Source of the DNA: Rhodamnia argentea
Lineage: Eukaryota; Streptophyta; Magnoliopsida; Myrtales; Myrtaceae
Assembly (NCBI RefSeq): GCF_020921035.1
Contig: NC_063157.1
Location: forward strand, 23,949,015 to 24,013,014
DNA length: 64,000 nucleotides
Direction: 5' to 3'
A program made the translations under genes and the position numbers. The notes under the pieces were generated by a model, which ran no database searches, was not told where the DNA came from, and saw only the letters and a list, made by a program, of their open reading frames with translations. Below, piece after piece: positions 11,961-23,515 of the stretch (within the stretch, counting starts at the first letter, position 1; each line of letters begins with the position of its first letter).

Positions 11961-12899
11961 AACAATACATGGCGGGATAACTTTTGACTACCATGGGCCA
12001 ATTATTGAAGAAAAGGATATGCACATGGCCTACTATGCGGAACCCTTCTCCAGTGTTATCCAAGGAGCTGTCTGAGTTGTCTCCTCAATATTTTTGCTTT
12101 TTAAAAGCTCGAAGTAGGTCTTCAATTTCCTATACAGTGAGGTCGAGATGATGAGCATGAACTGAGTTTGGCGGGAAAGATGAGTTAGAGGGAATACCAT
12201 CAAGTGAGATAATATTATTATCCCGAGAACTTTGTGCATGTGGGTCTTGTGAGAGGAGTCCCCCCATAGATCTTGAGAATCTGTATCCATGGACGATTGG
12301 CTCTGTTATTGAAAGATCTGGAGTGCTTCCTATATGGAAGCCCTTGTATTGTCATATGCTCTAGAATAATCCCACGACATATCATCTGCATTTGAAGGCC
12401 ATGCTTCCGGAGAAATAGTGCGATTTTCCTGGCAAAGGATTCTCTAAAGTTCTCTATATTCTCGAGCAATGGATGCAATACAACTTGGAAAAGTCTTGTG
12501 GAAACGGGCAACTTGCGGATTATACTGGGGCCCGTATATGGTCGTACCAAGTTCGCTTGGCTCTGAACTCTCATCCCTGGTAGGAGGAACAAATGTCTCT
12601 AGTCGATGAAAGAGCATGACAGTGTGTCTTTCGGGTTCGGGTCCTCCCGTGCGATTCCGAAAGCTGAACACCACTCTCTAGTAGCTAAGCTACTCAAACC
12701 ATAACAAAACGTCTATCGGATTCTTTTGATTTGAATAATCTCCTACAAGTGCTCTGTTTAAAGTTTTATAGATCTTCTCAGTAGGAAACTCAATGGATAT
12801 GGTACATAGATTAAACATATACCACAACACCCATTTAAGTTCTTCTGGAAAATCTTCATCAGAAGACCATTGTAAAGGATGGATGAAGGCCATTCGGTC

Positions 12900-15800
12900 T
12901 CTACATTAATCCACCATAATCTCTAAAAATTCTCAAATGGTATTGCCATAAAAGATCTTTGAGATTAGCAATGAGTTGGTGGGTGCGAATTAGGGCTGGG
13001 ACATCAAGAGGGTAATTGAGGATGTTCCAGTGTTCTCTCATATCAATCGTGCGATATGTTTCAAAAAGAGATTCCTTGCATACATACATGTTGATTGAAG
13101 CAACTGGTTGCTTTGGTTTGGACAAAAAATCTGCAAGAATGCAATAAATCTGTAAGAACGCAATAAATCTGCATGAACGTTCTTGTTTCCTACAAAGTGC
13201 TTGTGCCAAAAGAATATTTTGAAAACCGGTCTGCCCACCTTAGCAGGTGATGTAACGACCTATTCCGATACAAAGTATGGAATAGATAGTCCTCGATCCT
13301 CCGAGTTAATACCAATTTGTAAGGGTCCATCCTAAATCTTATTCTAATCGCGTTTTGGTTTAATATTATAATGTCTATAATGGGGTGCATGCGGAAGACT
13401 GGACAAAAGACGAGTGCATGTAAAACAATCGACAGCCACGGCGACTAAAGGGAAAGGCCTTTCATATGGTTCATAAACGATAAAACACACGACTCACAAG
13501 TAATAGACTTGGAAAAGAGGGAGTGTAAATACATATACATATATTTATATACACACACACATACCTTTTAGAAGGTTCTTTACAAAATTTAAAATATTAA
13601 TAAGGAAAATTTCATAACATGGGGACTACTTTCAACCTAACGGGACCTTCGACAAGCTTTGTCTTCACCATTGTCTTCGGGGCTCGATCCAATGCTATAT
13701 TGAAGTGTCTGAAAAGACGTTCCACAGCGAGGGGTGAGCTAAAAGCTCCACAAACAAAACTTCTAGCCGAACGACTAAACTATCTCAATCGCCATTCATT
13801 TAAATGAGGATCGGGCAAAGTAGCACACACCACAAATGCAAAAAAAAAAAAAGCACACATGTAAAGGCAATGGTTAGTTAGAATTCTTTTAGAGTCGACA
13901 TTCGAATTGCTAAACCTCACAAATGAACCCTTAAAACCCACGGCCAAATTTCCTTATTGGCTTAATCCTTCTTTCATGTCCATTTAGCAGTGTCTCAAGT
14001 GGATCAACCCCTCATTTTCGTTATTCCAGAGTTATAGAAACACCCTATTGCCAGCCGAATCAAAAGACAAACCAAGTTGGATAACTAATCCCCCATTCCA
14101 AGTTCATGGTCGAATATCCACTCTTGACCTCAATTCTTGGACAAACAAGACGATCGGCTCTCATATCTATACTACCCATGACCCAGAGGCGCTATCGTAA
14201 GCAATGGATTGTTTGTGCAACGACGACTTCCCCTCCATGCAGGCAGAATTCCTATGCCAAATACCTATTTTCAAGAAAATCCATATAACTAGAACAAACG
14301 ATTATCGGACAGGCAAGTGGTTAGGATAGAGGTATTATTTTTTTGGGAATGTCGTACGAAAAAAATGGAGCTCGATTCGTTGAAGAAACAAGCTCAATCC
14401 GTTCGTTCTCCATGGTGGGTTGTAGGACTCAAGGGTGGGGGAGAAGGATACCGAGCTAGAGAATAGCGTGGAGGAGTTGCTAGGGACGACCCACGGCGGC
14501 TGGGGTCTCAAGGATTGCCATCGTCGGGTCGTGGAGTGATTGGGCAAAAGAGATGACGAGAGGAAGAGAAGTTCGGCACAGAAACAAGGGCTCGGGAGGG
14601 GCGAAGAGGGAAGGGGGCTGTTCACGTGAGGAGAGGGGTGGGAAAAAATGAAGAGAGAGAATGTGAGGAGGTTAAAAGACTTCGCGTCGGGATCGGTTTC
14701 ATGTTCTTTTGCTCAGATAAACATTTCACAAATGGTCCCATAAGTACTGCGGCTAAACATATAATAATTCCCCAAAACTCGTCCATTTAACTTTTCGAGC
14801 CTGATAAATATTAATCCACTCGTTAATCCATTTGGGTAGAAAATTGAACCATCACAACTGTGGATGAGGAATTTGCTTCTGCTTGAATTTTAACATTTGT
14901 GGGAAAAAAGACATGTCCATTTCCACAAGAAAATGGTGTCCAATGAGATGGAACTCAAACTATTTAGTTCCATATTTGACTGCTAGGATTTCTTTGAATG
15001 TGAAGTGGTAATGAATTTCTGTTGGAGTAAACCGTCGACTTTTGTAAGCACTGATTTGACATTTACCATTAATTCCTTCGAGAAAGATGGCAGCCCAATA
15101 TTTGTCACTCGCATCTATTTACAATATCCTTATTTCAGAGGATAGAATCTGCAAAGGAGGGAGATATTGCAGCGTCTCTTTCAAGTAGGCAACTGCTTTT
15201 GTCTGTTTTGATCCCCATAGAGGTGCATTCCTTTTCAGCATTTGTTGTAGTAGGGTGAAGTATCTTGGAGATCTTGGGAACAAAATCTCGAAGGTAGTTG
15301 ACAATACCAAGAAACTGTTGCACCTTTTGGCTATGAAGTTTTATGTGGGAAACTTTTGTAATTCTTCTACAATATGGGGCCTGGACAATAGGTTCCTTCT
15401 GTCAAGTGCATTTCAAGAAACTCTATTTCTTTCGGGCGAGTTATCATCTTATTCTAAGAGAGCATAATACAATGCTTCTAGACAATCTTGGTAAACCGCT
15501 TGCAATGGGATTCTTCATCAAGATTGTAGAGAAGAATATCATCGATGTGTATTTGGAAATTTATCAAGATTGGCTAAAAGATTTTACACATGACTTTTTG
15601 AAAAAGAGAGAGAGCAATTTTTAGTCCAAAAGAGACTACTATCAATTGGAAATGCTGGTTTGGAATGCAAAATCCTATTTTAGCTCGGTCTTCTAGATGA
15701 ATACCTAATTGTCAAAATCCTACTTTAAGTTCAAACTTTGAATAGATCTTGGCCTGGGCTAAGCTAAGAAAAAGGGAACTTTTGTGGGGTAAAGGGAATT

Positions 15801-15960
15801 TATCATCATGGAAAAACTAGTTCAAAGGCTGATAATTGATTCCAAGTCGAGCTTACCTCGATTTTGCTCTACTCGTCTATTAACATAGAATGCTTCACAA
15901 GCCCACCGGGAATTTGAAGGCTCAATAAGATCTTGGGCGAGCAATTTAGCACATTCCTTT
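12900..15960 (-). pseudogene. Pararetroviral reverse transcriptase-RNase H remnant
   Basis: Recognisable pieces on the minus strand are AFYVN (15893-15879) in the RT fingers, HIDDIL around 15548-15531 (the catalytic Asp pair), QQFLGIVNYLRDF (from 15323) in the RT connection, IDASDKYWAA (from about 15117) starting RNase H, and LLRWADRFSKYSF near 13250, which ends the domain in relatives. Frames change repeatedly and stops occur, so no intact enzyme is encoded. A foreign block of about 1.6 kb (13251-14858) lies inside the RNase H region. Such enzymes copy the viral RNA and degrade the template. Confidence 0.75.
13251..14858. mobile_element. Unclassified insertion within the pararetrovirus
   Basis: Viral RNase H coding sequence stops at about 14858 and resumes at about 13250 at the adjoining residue, so the intervening 1.6 kb is an insertion. 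Its left end reads 'tgtaacgaccta', its right end '...ccatcaca'. TG...CA ends and the lack of coding sequence suggest a solo LTR, but the flanking bases do not give a clean target duplication. A (CA/TA)n-rich tract lies at 13531-13562. The ends are uncertain by about 10 bp. Confidence 0.45.
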
Positions 15961-16199
15961 TGAGCCGGAGAAAGATGCTTTAGTTTCATGCTAGAGTGGC
16001 TGGCCTTGGTAAGGTTAATATCTTCATTTCTTTTAAAAAGAAGTTTGACAAAGAAATCTAGATTTTTTCACAAAGGATGGAAACAGCTTTGAGAAAACTG
16101 CGAATGGGATTCAGAACAACAAGATAAAAGGTTTTGGATGATGGGATCAAGGATTTCTAATTGGATGATAAAAAGTCTTTAAATATCCACAAATTCTTG

Positions 16200-17790
16200 G
16201 AAATGGTTATTGAATTTTAAACCAGTGGATAAGGTCCTAAGCTGTGGAAGTGTAGTAAGAATATCCAAACCAATGATAATATCTTTATCAAGAGAGCTGC
16301 ATCCGAGGATTTTAACGGTGACAGGACACTAAGGAAAGATCCGGAGAAGACAGATTCAATATCATCGTTGTCATGTGGAACACAAGTGCTTTGTGCTATT
16401 TTCTAGATCATATGACTTCATTGACGCTTTGCTTGAGGGCATTCTTTGGCAAAGTGCGCTTTCTTGTTACAAATGTAACATCTATTCAACTTGCATTTCT
16501 TCTTCGAAGAATGATGATGCTTTCTTTTGCGAAGAAACTTCCACTTGCATTTGCCTCGCTTCTTCTTGAAGGAGAATCTTTTGAAATGCCTCTTCTTCTT
16601 GTTAATGGAACAAGAAGGGTCATTGCGATCCTTAGGTCATTTGATTTTCCACCCTGGCTTTATGCATACTTTGTTAAGCTCTCTATTTTCTCGAAGATAG
16701 CCTTTGAAAAGTTCTTTGCAGAGGCACAACTCTTCAAGTACAATGTGAATTGCTTGTTGAATTTCTCCAAGGGTAGCTTCTGCTAGAGGCCTCTGCCTTA
16801 CCTTCAAATTCTTCTCAGCAGTTTAGCTAACTTCTTTAGGAATAGAGGATAAGAAGGTTGGCTTGAGGTTCCAGTCTACCCCTAGCAGATAAAAGAGCTT
16901 GGCCATTGCTTTGAAATGTCGGTCAAGATCGCTTCTATCCATCGAACAACATTTTCGCTCGAAGAATTCTTTCCCCTGGAGTTCAATAGCGCTTTCGGGT
17001 TTTCCGTTGAAAATTAGATGAATAAGCTAGATTGCATTGTCCAAGCTTTGAGTCAAGAAATGCATCTGATCATGCTTGAGGCCACTTTCCACCGGTCTTT
17101 TAGAGTTCCCGTGAGTCTCTTGGTGAATTCAAGAAGTACTTCATATGTAATATACGTCGTAAGGTGCCTAGTGGTCAACCAGGCATGAAATTCTTGGAGT
17201 TGATCGGGTCATTTGTGGTAGGGAACATCATCTAAGGTAAAGATGTTGACGACGAAGTTGGAGTACCAGCATGGGGAGTAGAATGGATTACATCTAGTTC
17301 CGAGGCTATCTCCTCCTTTGATGGTGGATATACCATCATGATGACATTATTCTCGGATGAGGAAGAGTTATTAGATAATTTAGAATCGGACGATTCACTT
17401 TGAGGAGGATTTGGAGAGTCTACAGCGTAAATAGTAGGAATATGGACTTAGTGTCTTAGGAAATTCTCCAAAGGATTTGACACCATGAATGAAGTAGGGG
17501 TGTTTTAGGAGAGGGTGGTGAAGGTGGAGGGGATAGTGATTTTTCTTTCCATTTTTCTGCTTTTGCAATTGGTCCCTAAGGGATAAGATGTTGCTCTTAG
17601 ATGGTGGTGCTGATGAACGAAGAACAACTGCAAATGATGAGGATGATCCCAGAGGAGAGAATTTTGGTTTTGGAACTGGTTCAAGAGAAGGGAAAAGGAA
17701 GGGTTCGGGAGGTGATGTGAAAGGCTTTTGTCCTTGGAGGATCTGGATTTGATGCCTAAGTTTTTCAATTTCCGGGGTCCGATTTTGTAA
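16200..17790 (-). pseudogene. Pararetroviral capsid-region remnant with zinc knuckle
   Basis: The clearest element is a CX2CX4HX4C knuckle, CYICNKKAHFAKEC, at 16480-16439, preceded by a lysine-rich stretch. This is the usual RNA-binding end of a caulimovirid coat protein. Upstream on the minus strand, about 17770-17500, is a Ser/Pro/Gln/His-rich low-complexity segment of the kind found between movement and coat domains. Stops and frameshifts interrupt it. A protease domain between knuckle and RT is expected but I could not identify it confidently. Confidence 0.6.
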
Positions 17791-19910
17791 GTAATGACTA
17801 GGATGGATTTGCTTGATTCCTAGCGGTTGAAGCCGTTTTTTGGAAATCTTCTAACATTTTTTTGGGCACAATATTCGTTTGATCTACTCATTCAAGAGGG
17901 GTAGCGACTATGTTAAGGACTTCATTTTGAGCAAGAGCGCTCTCGGTCTGCTAATTCGGGACGGCCTCGGCTAGAGTGAGTCCTTTGCGTCGTCCTTGAG
18001 CATCTACATCGGTGGAAATAGATATCTTGGGTGAATGAAGGTACCTTTGCTGAGAATCATAAAAATTTTCCAAAAGAGGAAACTTAGCGCCAATGTTTCT
18101 AGTAGCTTATGCTTGGAGTGGCGGAAAGTTATCAGCCTGGAACATACATATGCTGGGTAGGACCGCCGGAGGTTTAGACTTTGGAGTGCATGTGCATGGT
18201 TTAGGGAGATCAATGGGATACGAGTTTTTCTTTACCCATGTATGGATTAGCTTATAGAAGGGAGAAGTAACAGATTTCTTTGGTGACGGCGGTGGCTTTG
18301 GTATGGGTTCAAGTTTTGAACAAAGAGGTGGTAGTGATATGATATGTGGGGGTTCAAGCGATCCATACGAAACCATGAACTAGTAACGTCCACCATCTTC
18401 TTCAAGTGGTCCCACTGTGAGGTCTCCGTCAAAGTATCTCTGGTAGAGAGTATCTTTATTTTCTTATTCTTCATGGAAGAATGTCCGTCATCTTATTCTT
18501 CAAGACTTCGGGAGCATGATGATCGTGAACAGTCAATATCCCAAAAACAATGTCCTGTAAGATCCTTGTAGTAGTGAACAAGTTGTCCATTTGAGTTAAA
18601 AGACTTAATGAACTCTTTGGAATCAGGGCATTCCTTACTGATAGGATCAGTTGGACATGGAGACACAAGATGGTAGGGATAATAGAAGAAGATTCTACCT
18701 TTTCCTTGGCAAGCTGATTTGTGGGAATTTGTTTGGGCACATGGATGCATGAAGTCTGGTCATGATCAACAAAGATAAATAGGGCATCTTCCGAGCTGGG
18801 AAGATTGAGATCAATAGCATGATTCTGTACTTTGTAGATCATTTGGTAATGTAAAGTAGCGGCTATGAATCCAGGAGTTTGAGGGGCTTCGGTGATCTAT
18901 CGTTGTACTTTAAGGGCCGAGAGCAGGCTGGGGTCAGCAAGAGCCATGTTGAAATTTGGAAAAAGAGTGACAAAAATAGTGCCTGCATTCATAATGGTGT
19001 CACGACCTTAAAAAATAAACAAGTTAATTTTCGGGCTAATGGATTATCGGGTTAATTAATTAACTAACCTAACTCGGACTCTCCCAAGTCCATACCAAAT
19101 CGCAACTTAAGGTTCAAATAATTAACATGCAACGTGTTTTGAATTTGGAGTCGCCACTAATCATTTTCGGTAGGTTGATTAGAAACCTAAATAAAATAGC
19201 GGGAGAAAACTATCTTATTTCCGCGAACCGGAGATTTTGAATTCGGGGGATTTGGTTACGCTAGATTACTCTAACGCCCTTTCGGTACCATTTTCATGAA
19301 AAATATTTGATTTGGCAATTTTGATGGATTTTACTTGAAACTCAAAGATGCAATTTTTTTGGTTTTTTCTTCTTTTTTATGGGGATGTAAAACATTGAAC
19401 TTTGTACGATATACACCATGGGTGATTTAGAAAGAAAGAAAACGCAGCCAATCACGAGTATTTACAAAAATAAATTAACATGTAATAATGCTAAATTTTG
19501 GGACACGTGACATGTCTAAAATAAACAAACAAATGTTCACACCAAACGATTACATTTTTGTAGATCGAGATGGAAAGGGTTACCTTCTATTACACAAAAT
19601 CTTACTCACGTACACGTTATGGCTTCCTTCAAGATCTCGGAGTTGGAAGAACGTGGCTATCGTCGAAAAAAGGCAAGCAGTGGCGCTGTTGGATGGCGAG
19701 AGGCGAAGTACGTGCCGGGACTCGTCGAAGATGATGCTCGACTAAAACTCTTTTCTTCACTCTCAAATTTTCTCTTACGATTTTTCTCAAGAACTCTCTT
19801 TTTCTCTCTAAAGAATTTCTCTCACAAATTCTCTCAATTCTCTTCCACTCTAAAACTCTCTCAATTCTCTTTCCCTCTCTTATAGGCAAAGTTCTTCATC
19901 CTTCATTCTT

Positions 19911-20155
19911 CATCTTCATTTCTTCACCTTCCATCTTCATCTTCTCTTCTTCATCTACATCTTCTCTTCTTCATCTTCATTTCTCCACCTTCCATTTTCA
20001 TCTTCTCTTCTTCATCTTCATCTTCTCTTCTTCATCTTCATTTCTCCACCTTCCATTTTCATCTTCCCTTCTTCATCTTCATCTTCTCTTCTTCATCTTC
20101 ATTTCTACACCTTCCATTTTCATCTTCCCTTCTTCATATTCATCTTCTCTTCACC
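19911..20155. repeat. 61 bp minisatellite, about four copies
   Basis: The phrase 'catcttcatttctccacctt' starts at 19911, 19972, 20033 and 20094, an exact 61 bp period, with small substitutions between copies. The strand is pure pyrimidine with scattered A (CTTCAT-rich). It sits inside the solo LTR. Confidence 0.85.
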
Positions 20156-20208
20156 ATCTTCCTTTCATTATCTTCTCTTCACCATCTTCCTTTCTCCATC
20201 TTCTTTTG

Positions 20209-20298
20209 GTATTTGCAATACGGTCCCTGGAGTTTCAAGTATTTGCAATACGGTCCCCGAAGTTTTAAGTATTTGCAATACAGTCCCCGAAGTTTCAA
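20209..20298. repeat. 30 bp tandem repeat, three copies
   Basis: Three exact-length units start at 20209, 20239 and 20269, each beginning 'gtatttgcaatac' and ending 'gtttcaa' or 'gttttaa', with 1-3 substitutions. They follow directly on the CTTCAT minisatellite within the same LTR. Confidence 0.85.
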
Positions 20299-20844
20299 AT
20301 CTTCTCGGTGCATTTTTCCATCACGTGCCTAGTCTAGACGCATGCTAAATTAAGTGTTCTACTTGCCAAATTATATGCCAATGCAATGTATGCTCAAAAT
20401 AAATATGTGAGATGATTTTTATAATTTTTATGCAAAAAATAGATTAGTCAAAATTTAGGCGTCAACAAGTGGTTTGAATGGTTCCGATACGGGTATGTTG
20501 GTAGTCAACAAAACGAGTATCTAGCAAGGCTATTTTTGCGACAACATGCATTTCTTTTCGTCCATGAAAGGAAAGAGCAAGATAGATAGCTCCAAAATGG
20601 AGATAAGTATATCACTGTTGAGCCCACTGTAGAGGGAACTCTTGAGGAATTTGTAGGGTGACAAACTGTTCTTGCTGTGTGGACAATATAGAATGTTGAT
20701 CAAACTTAGAAGATCGAACGTACTCCTTGATGATTCGATGGGCATGTTTCATCAAGTGTCTAATAGATTTGATGGGAGCAAAGGACGAAGGCTTACAAAA
20801 GGCAGAATACGGGTTCATGTCATGTGTGGTCTAACTCAACAATT

Positions 20845-20995
20845 TAACGGTAAAATTTAAAAGAAACTAACGTGCGACAGATTTGTCACGGGTGTATCGG
20901 TTCAGGATTTTCTGTGGTAAAAAAAATTAGTCTGGGGTAAATCTGTCCCGGGTATGTATCGGTCTGGAGTTTTTCGCGATATTAACTTAAAAAAA
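20845..20995. repeat. Partial copy of the 60 bp-unit repeat, inverted arm
   Basis: Phrases 'acagatttgtcacgggtgta', 'ggtaaatctgtcccgggt' and 'ggagtttttcgcgatatta' correspond to the right arm of the inverted repeat at 6935-7575, but GC-richer, so perhaps less decayed. It abuts the end of the pararetrovirus. Confidence 0.55.
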
Positions 20996-20999
20996 AATA

Positions 21000-23515
21000 C
21001 AATTAAACCCTCCTTTTTTTTCTCCCTACTTCTAGTAATAGTTTTTCCTTCCTCCATGTGAAGATAGAAAATGGAAGGATGGTCCTGTACGAAAGAGCTG
21101 TAGCCTGTAAATGCACGTTGCGATCAACCCGGACGTAAGCCAGCTTTGTCCAGCAAGAAACTGTAAAGAATATTCCCCCTTCTTTCTTAGCATAGGCCCC
21201 GATAGATACAGCCCAAAATGGGGTCATGTGGTGGGGACAAACCAAACTTAGAACGGACTTTTAAGCTTTTTTTAATCTTTTTTATTTTATTGCTAATCAA
21301 TTATTATTGCCTCCACGGCAAAAAAAAAAAAATCATAAAAAAAATGTTAATTACGTGTCGTGTTGAGATTAGCAAGCAGCAAGGATTTTTTTTTTTTGTT
21401 TATTTGCAGGGGAAAAATGATTTTGTTCCTAAATCCTCACTCCTCCGTTCGGCGGCATTTCCAACTTTTCTTCCTCTTTTGGTTGGAAACTTCGTCTTGT
21501 CAAAGATGACGGGCGCTTCCAGAGCAAAATTTCCGAGTAGAATACGCGACGGAATGTCGCGCGCAACGTTAATATCGTTCGACATGTTGCTGGTGCGATG
21601 TCGCCGAATTATAATTGCCGTCCCCGTTTATTTGGAATTTGCAGTTAATAATGTCAAGAATAGTTACAAAGGAAGGGCGGGGGGGGGTCCCAAATGTTAA
21701 ACGATGTTTCTTTGTTGGGGTTGTTGTGTGCCCACTACCCTTTCATTGTGATCTTTGTCTCGTGATCAAAGGTGTCATCGATGTGGCTTGCCGTTAAATG
21801 CGATGATGCATGAGTTGCGATCACGACATTAACACGGACGAAAGGTCGCTACAAGCGTCATAACTCCCGTGTTTTGTCCCAAGACTTTTCAATCGATTAT
21901 TTGAGTGCTATAACTTCTCAATCGATCACTCGAACGTCGTAACTCTCCAAAAGCGAAGCTCGACAGATGTCCTATATTTTGACGCCACATCGGATGATTG
22001 AACGAAAAGTTACGGCGCTAAACTAGATGTACTTTTAAAAGTCAAGGCACTCGAGTGACCGAAGAAACGGTCGAAGGAGAGTAATGACATGGTTAACGTG
22101 TCCTGTGACCAAAAACCTTAAGAAAATAAAAAAGAAAAGAGGAAAACAAACGGATAAAAGGGATTTGCGGGTGGGGTAAAACCTGAAAAGCTGGAACAAA
22201 GTATAGGCCGGGGTCAACTTTTCTGCCAAACTCTTGGCTACGGATTTGCTACGCGTAGGAAAAAAAAACAAGGTAAAAAAAAGATAGGCAGATACCTTAA
22301 AACCTAAGTAATGTGGTGAAAGTACTATTTTGTCCAATTGACCGTCTCAATTATCCGTTCAATCCTGAATCATGATTTTCTGGGCTAAATTCGCAGGATT
22401 CAGAATGCCAATTGAGAATCAATCACGAAGGAGAAATCATTTTCCAATTGTGTAGTTGAGAAAAACCCAACACGTTTGACCAAAAAGAAAAAGCCCGGGC
22501 ATGACTTTCTGTTGTGTCATGGCAACTCAGGTAGGTTTGCCATTTTCAAAATTAGGGGCACTCCATGAAAAGGGATGCCCGTTTTTGGTACAACAAAGAA
22601 AAGAGAATAAAAAATAAAAATAAAAATTGCCCTTGAACGAAAATGCCCCCGACTGTGAATAGGATCTGTCAGCCGGTAAGCTCAGGCCCTTCTTTACGTT
22701 TAAGCTGGCCACTCCAGTAGACCCGTCAAATCAAGTTATTATTTGAAATTTTTCCCGAGATATTTTAGGAAGAGAATGATATTTTTTACCGACTCATTTG
22801 AGTTCATTTGGTTTTGAGACAAGGGCAGATTAAATCGGCGTGAAAATCTTTAAGGTAACGGTCAGAAACGAGGACATACCAGCCGCACCAAAGGTCGGTC
22901 CTTTTTTTTTTTTTTTTTTTGTTTGGCGAAGTGGGGTGGGATGTTGGGGGGTAAGAATCGGACGAACCTTGAGATAGAATATCCCCGCATGAGCTCGAGG
23001 CGAAAGCCTTTTCTTCTGACTCGTCTCCTCTGCGCACGATGGGCTCGCGGAGAAACCTCTCCTTTCCCTCGTCTCCTCTGAACACATGAACGTGAGGAGG
23101 AAGCTCCGCCAACTCTTGCAGAGGAGATCTAAGATCCACGCGAGGGACGAAGGCTCTTCTCTCCCTCCCCCCTCGAGGACCAGCCCCCACCCCATCGTTC
23201 CCTTCGCTACTCCCAGGATCCGGGCAGAGTCCCAGATCCCCCACGGGGACAAATTCCAGAACACACGGAGGTTTGCCCGGGAATCATCGGGTGAGCTCCG
23301 CGCTCGATCCTCGGATCGCACCCTTTTCGTTTTGGATGTCCCCTTTTGCGCAAAGGAGGTTATAAAAAAAATTTAAAAATAAAAAATAAAAATTGGATTG
23401 AAAGAAGATTGGGGGTTGTCCGGAGATTTGGTTTTTCTTATTCTGTATTTGTGCTCTTGTTGTTCCGGCGACAGCGGGTGTGCTTAGCTTGCTGCTCGGA
23501 TTCTTTCTTGTGCGT
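21000..23515. other. Intergenic region and 5' region of hydrolase B
   Basis: 21000-22800 is AT-rich with homopolymer runs and no convincing gene; a long open frame at 21218-21700 has poly-Phe/Lys low-complexity content and looks accidental. 22900-23400 is GC-richer and CT-rich and is the probable promoter and leader of the hydrolase at 23516. A possible leader splice acceptor, 'ggcgacag', is at 23467-23474. Confidence 0.4.

Larger units (their letters stand above)
18998..20467 (+). mobile_element. Solo LTR inserted in the pararetrovirus
   Basis: Begins TGTCACGACC and ends GGCGTCAACA, so it has TG...CA ends. It contains the phrase 'ttggagtcgccactaatc', which I associate with plant Ty3/Gypsy (Tat-type) LTRs. 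Flanks are aatgg (18993-18997) and agtgg (20468-20472), a 5 bp target duplication with one mismatch. No gag-pol is present between 18998 and 20467, so this is a solo LTR left by recombination. Length is about 1.47 kb, including two internal minisatellites. Orientation cannot be proven; TG...CA is symmetrical. Confidence 0.65.
11740..20840 (-). mobile_element. Endogenous caulimovirid-like pararetrovirus, decayed and interrupted
   Basis: On the minus strand, fragments appear in the order expected for a plant pararetrovirus genome: movement-protein-like sequence (20820-18470), a CCHC zinc knuckle typical of the capsid part (16480-16439), reverse transcriptase (about 15960-15450), RNase H (about 15120-12950), then further open segments (12900-12200) and a promoter-like TATA region (about 11890). 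There is no integrase and no LTR of its own, which separates it from Gypsy elements. Stops and frameshifts are frequent, so it is an old, non-functional copy. Two later insertions (13251-14858 and 18998-20467) split it. Genus (florendovirus- or petuvirus-like) is a guess. Confidence 0.75.
18471..20840 (-). pseudogene. Pararetroviral movement-protein-like remnant, split by an LTR
   Basis: Open pieces at 20818-20480 and 18995-18471 on the minus strand read as one protein region with the solo LTR (18998-20467) removed. Phrases such as RIGTIQ, NAGTIF, LFPNFNM and YKVQNHAIDLNL look like the 30K-type movement domain of plant pararetroviruses. Movement proteins carry viral genomes through plasmodesmata. 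Stops are present on both sides of the insertion, so this is a fossil. The assignment rests on recognition of the family style, not on a search. Confidence 0.55.

Noticed and set aside
21218..21700. 160-codon open frame
   Set aside because: Dominated by poly-Phe/Leu and poly-Lys stretches from homopolymer DNA; no recognisable domain.
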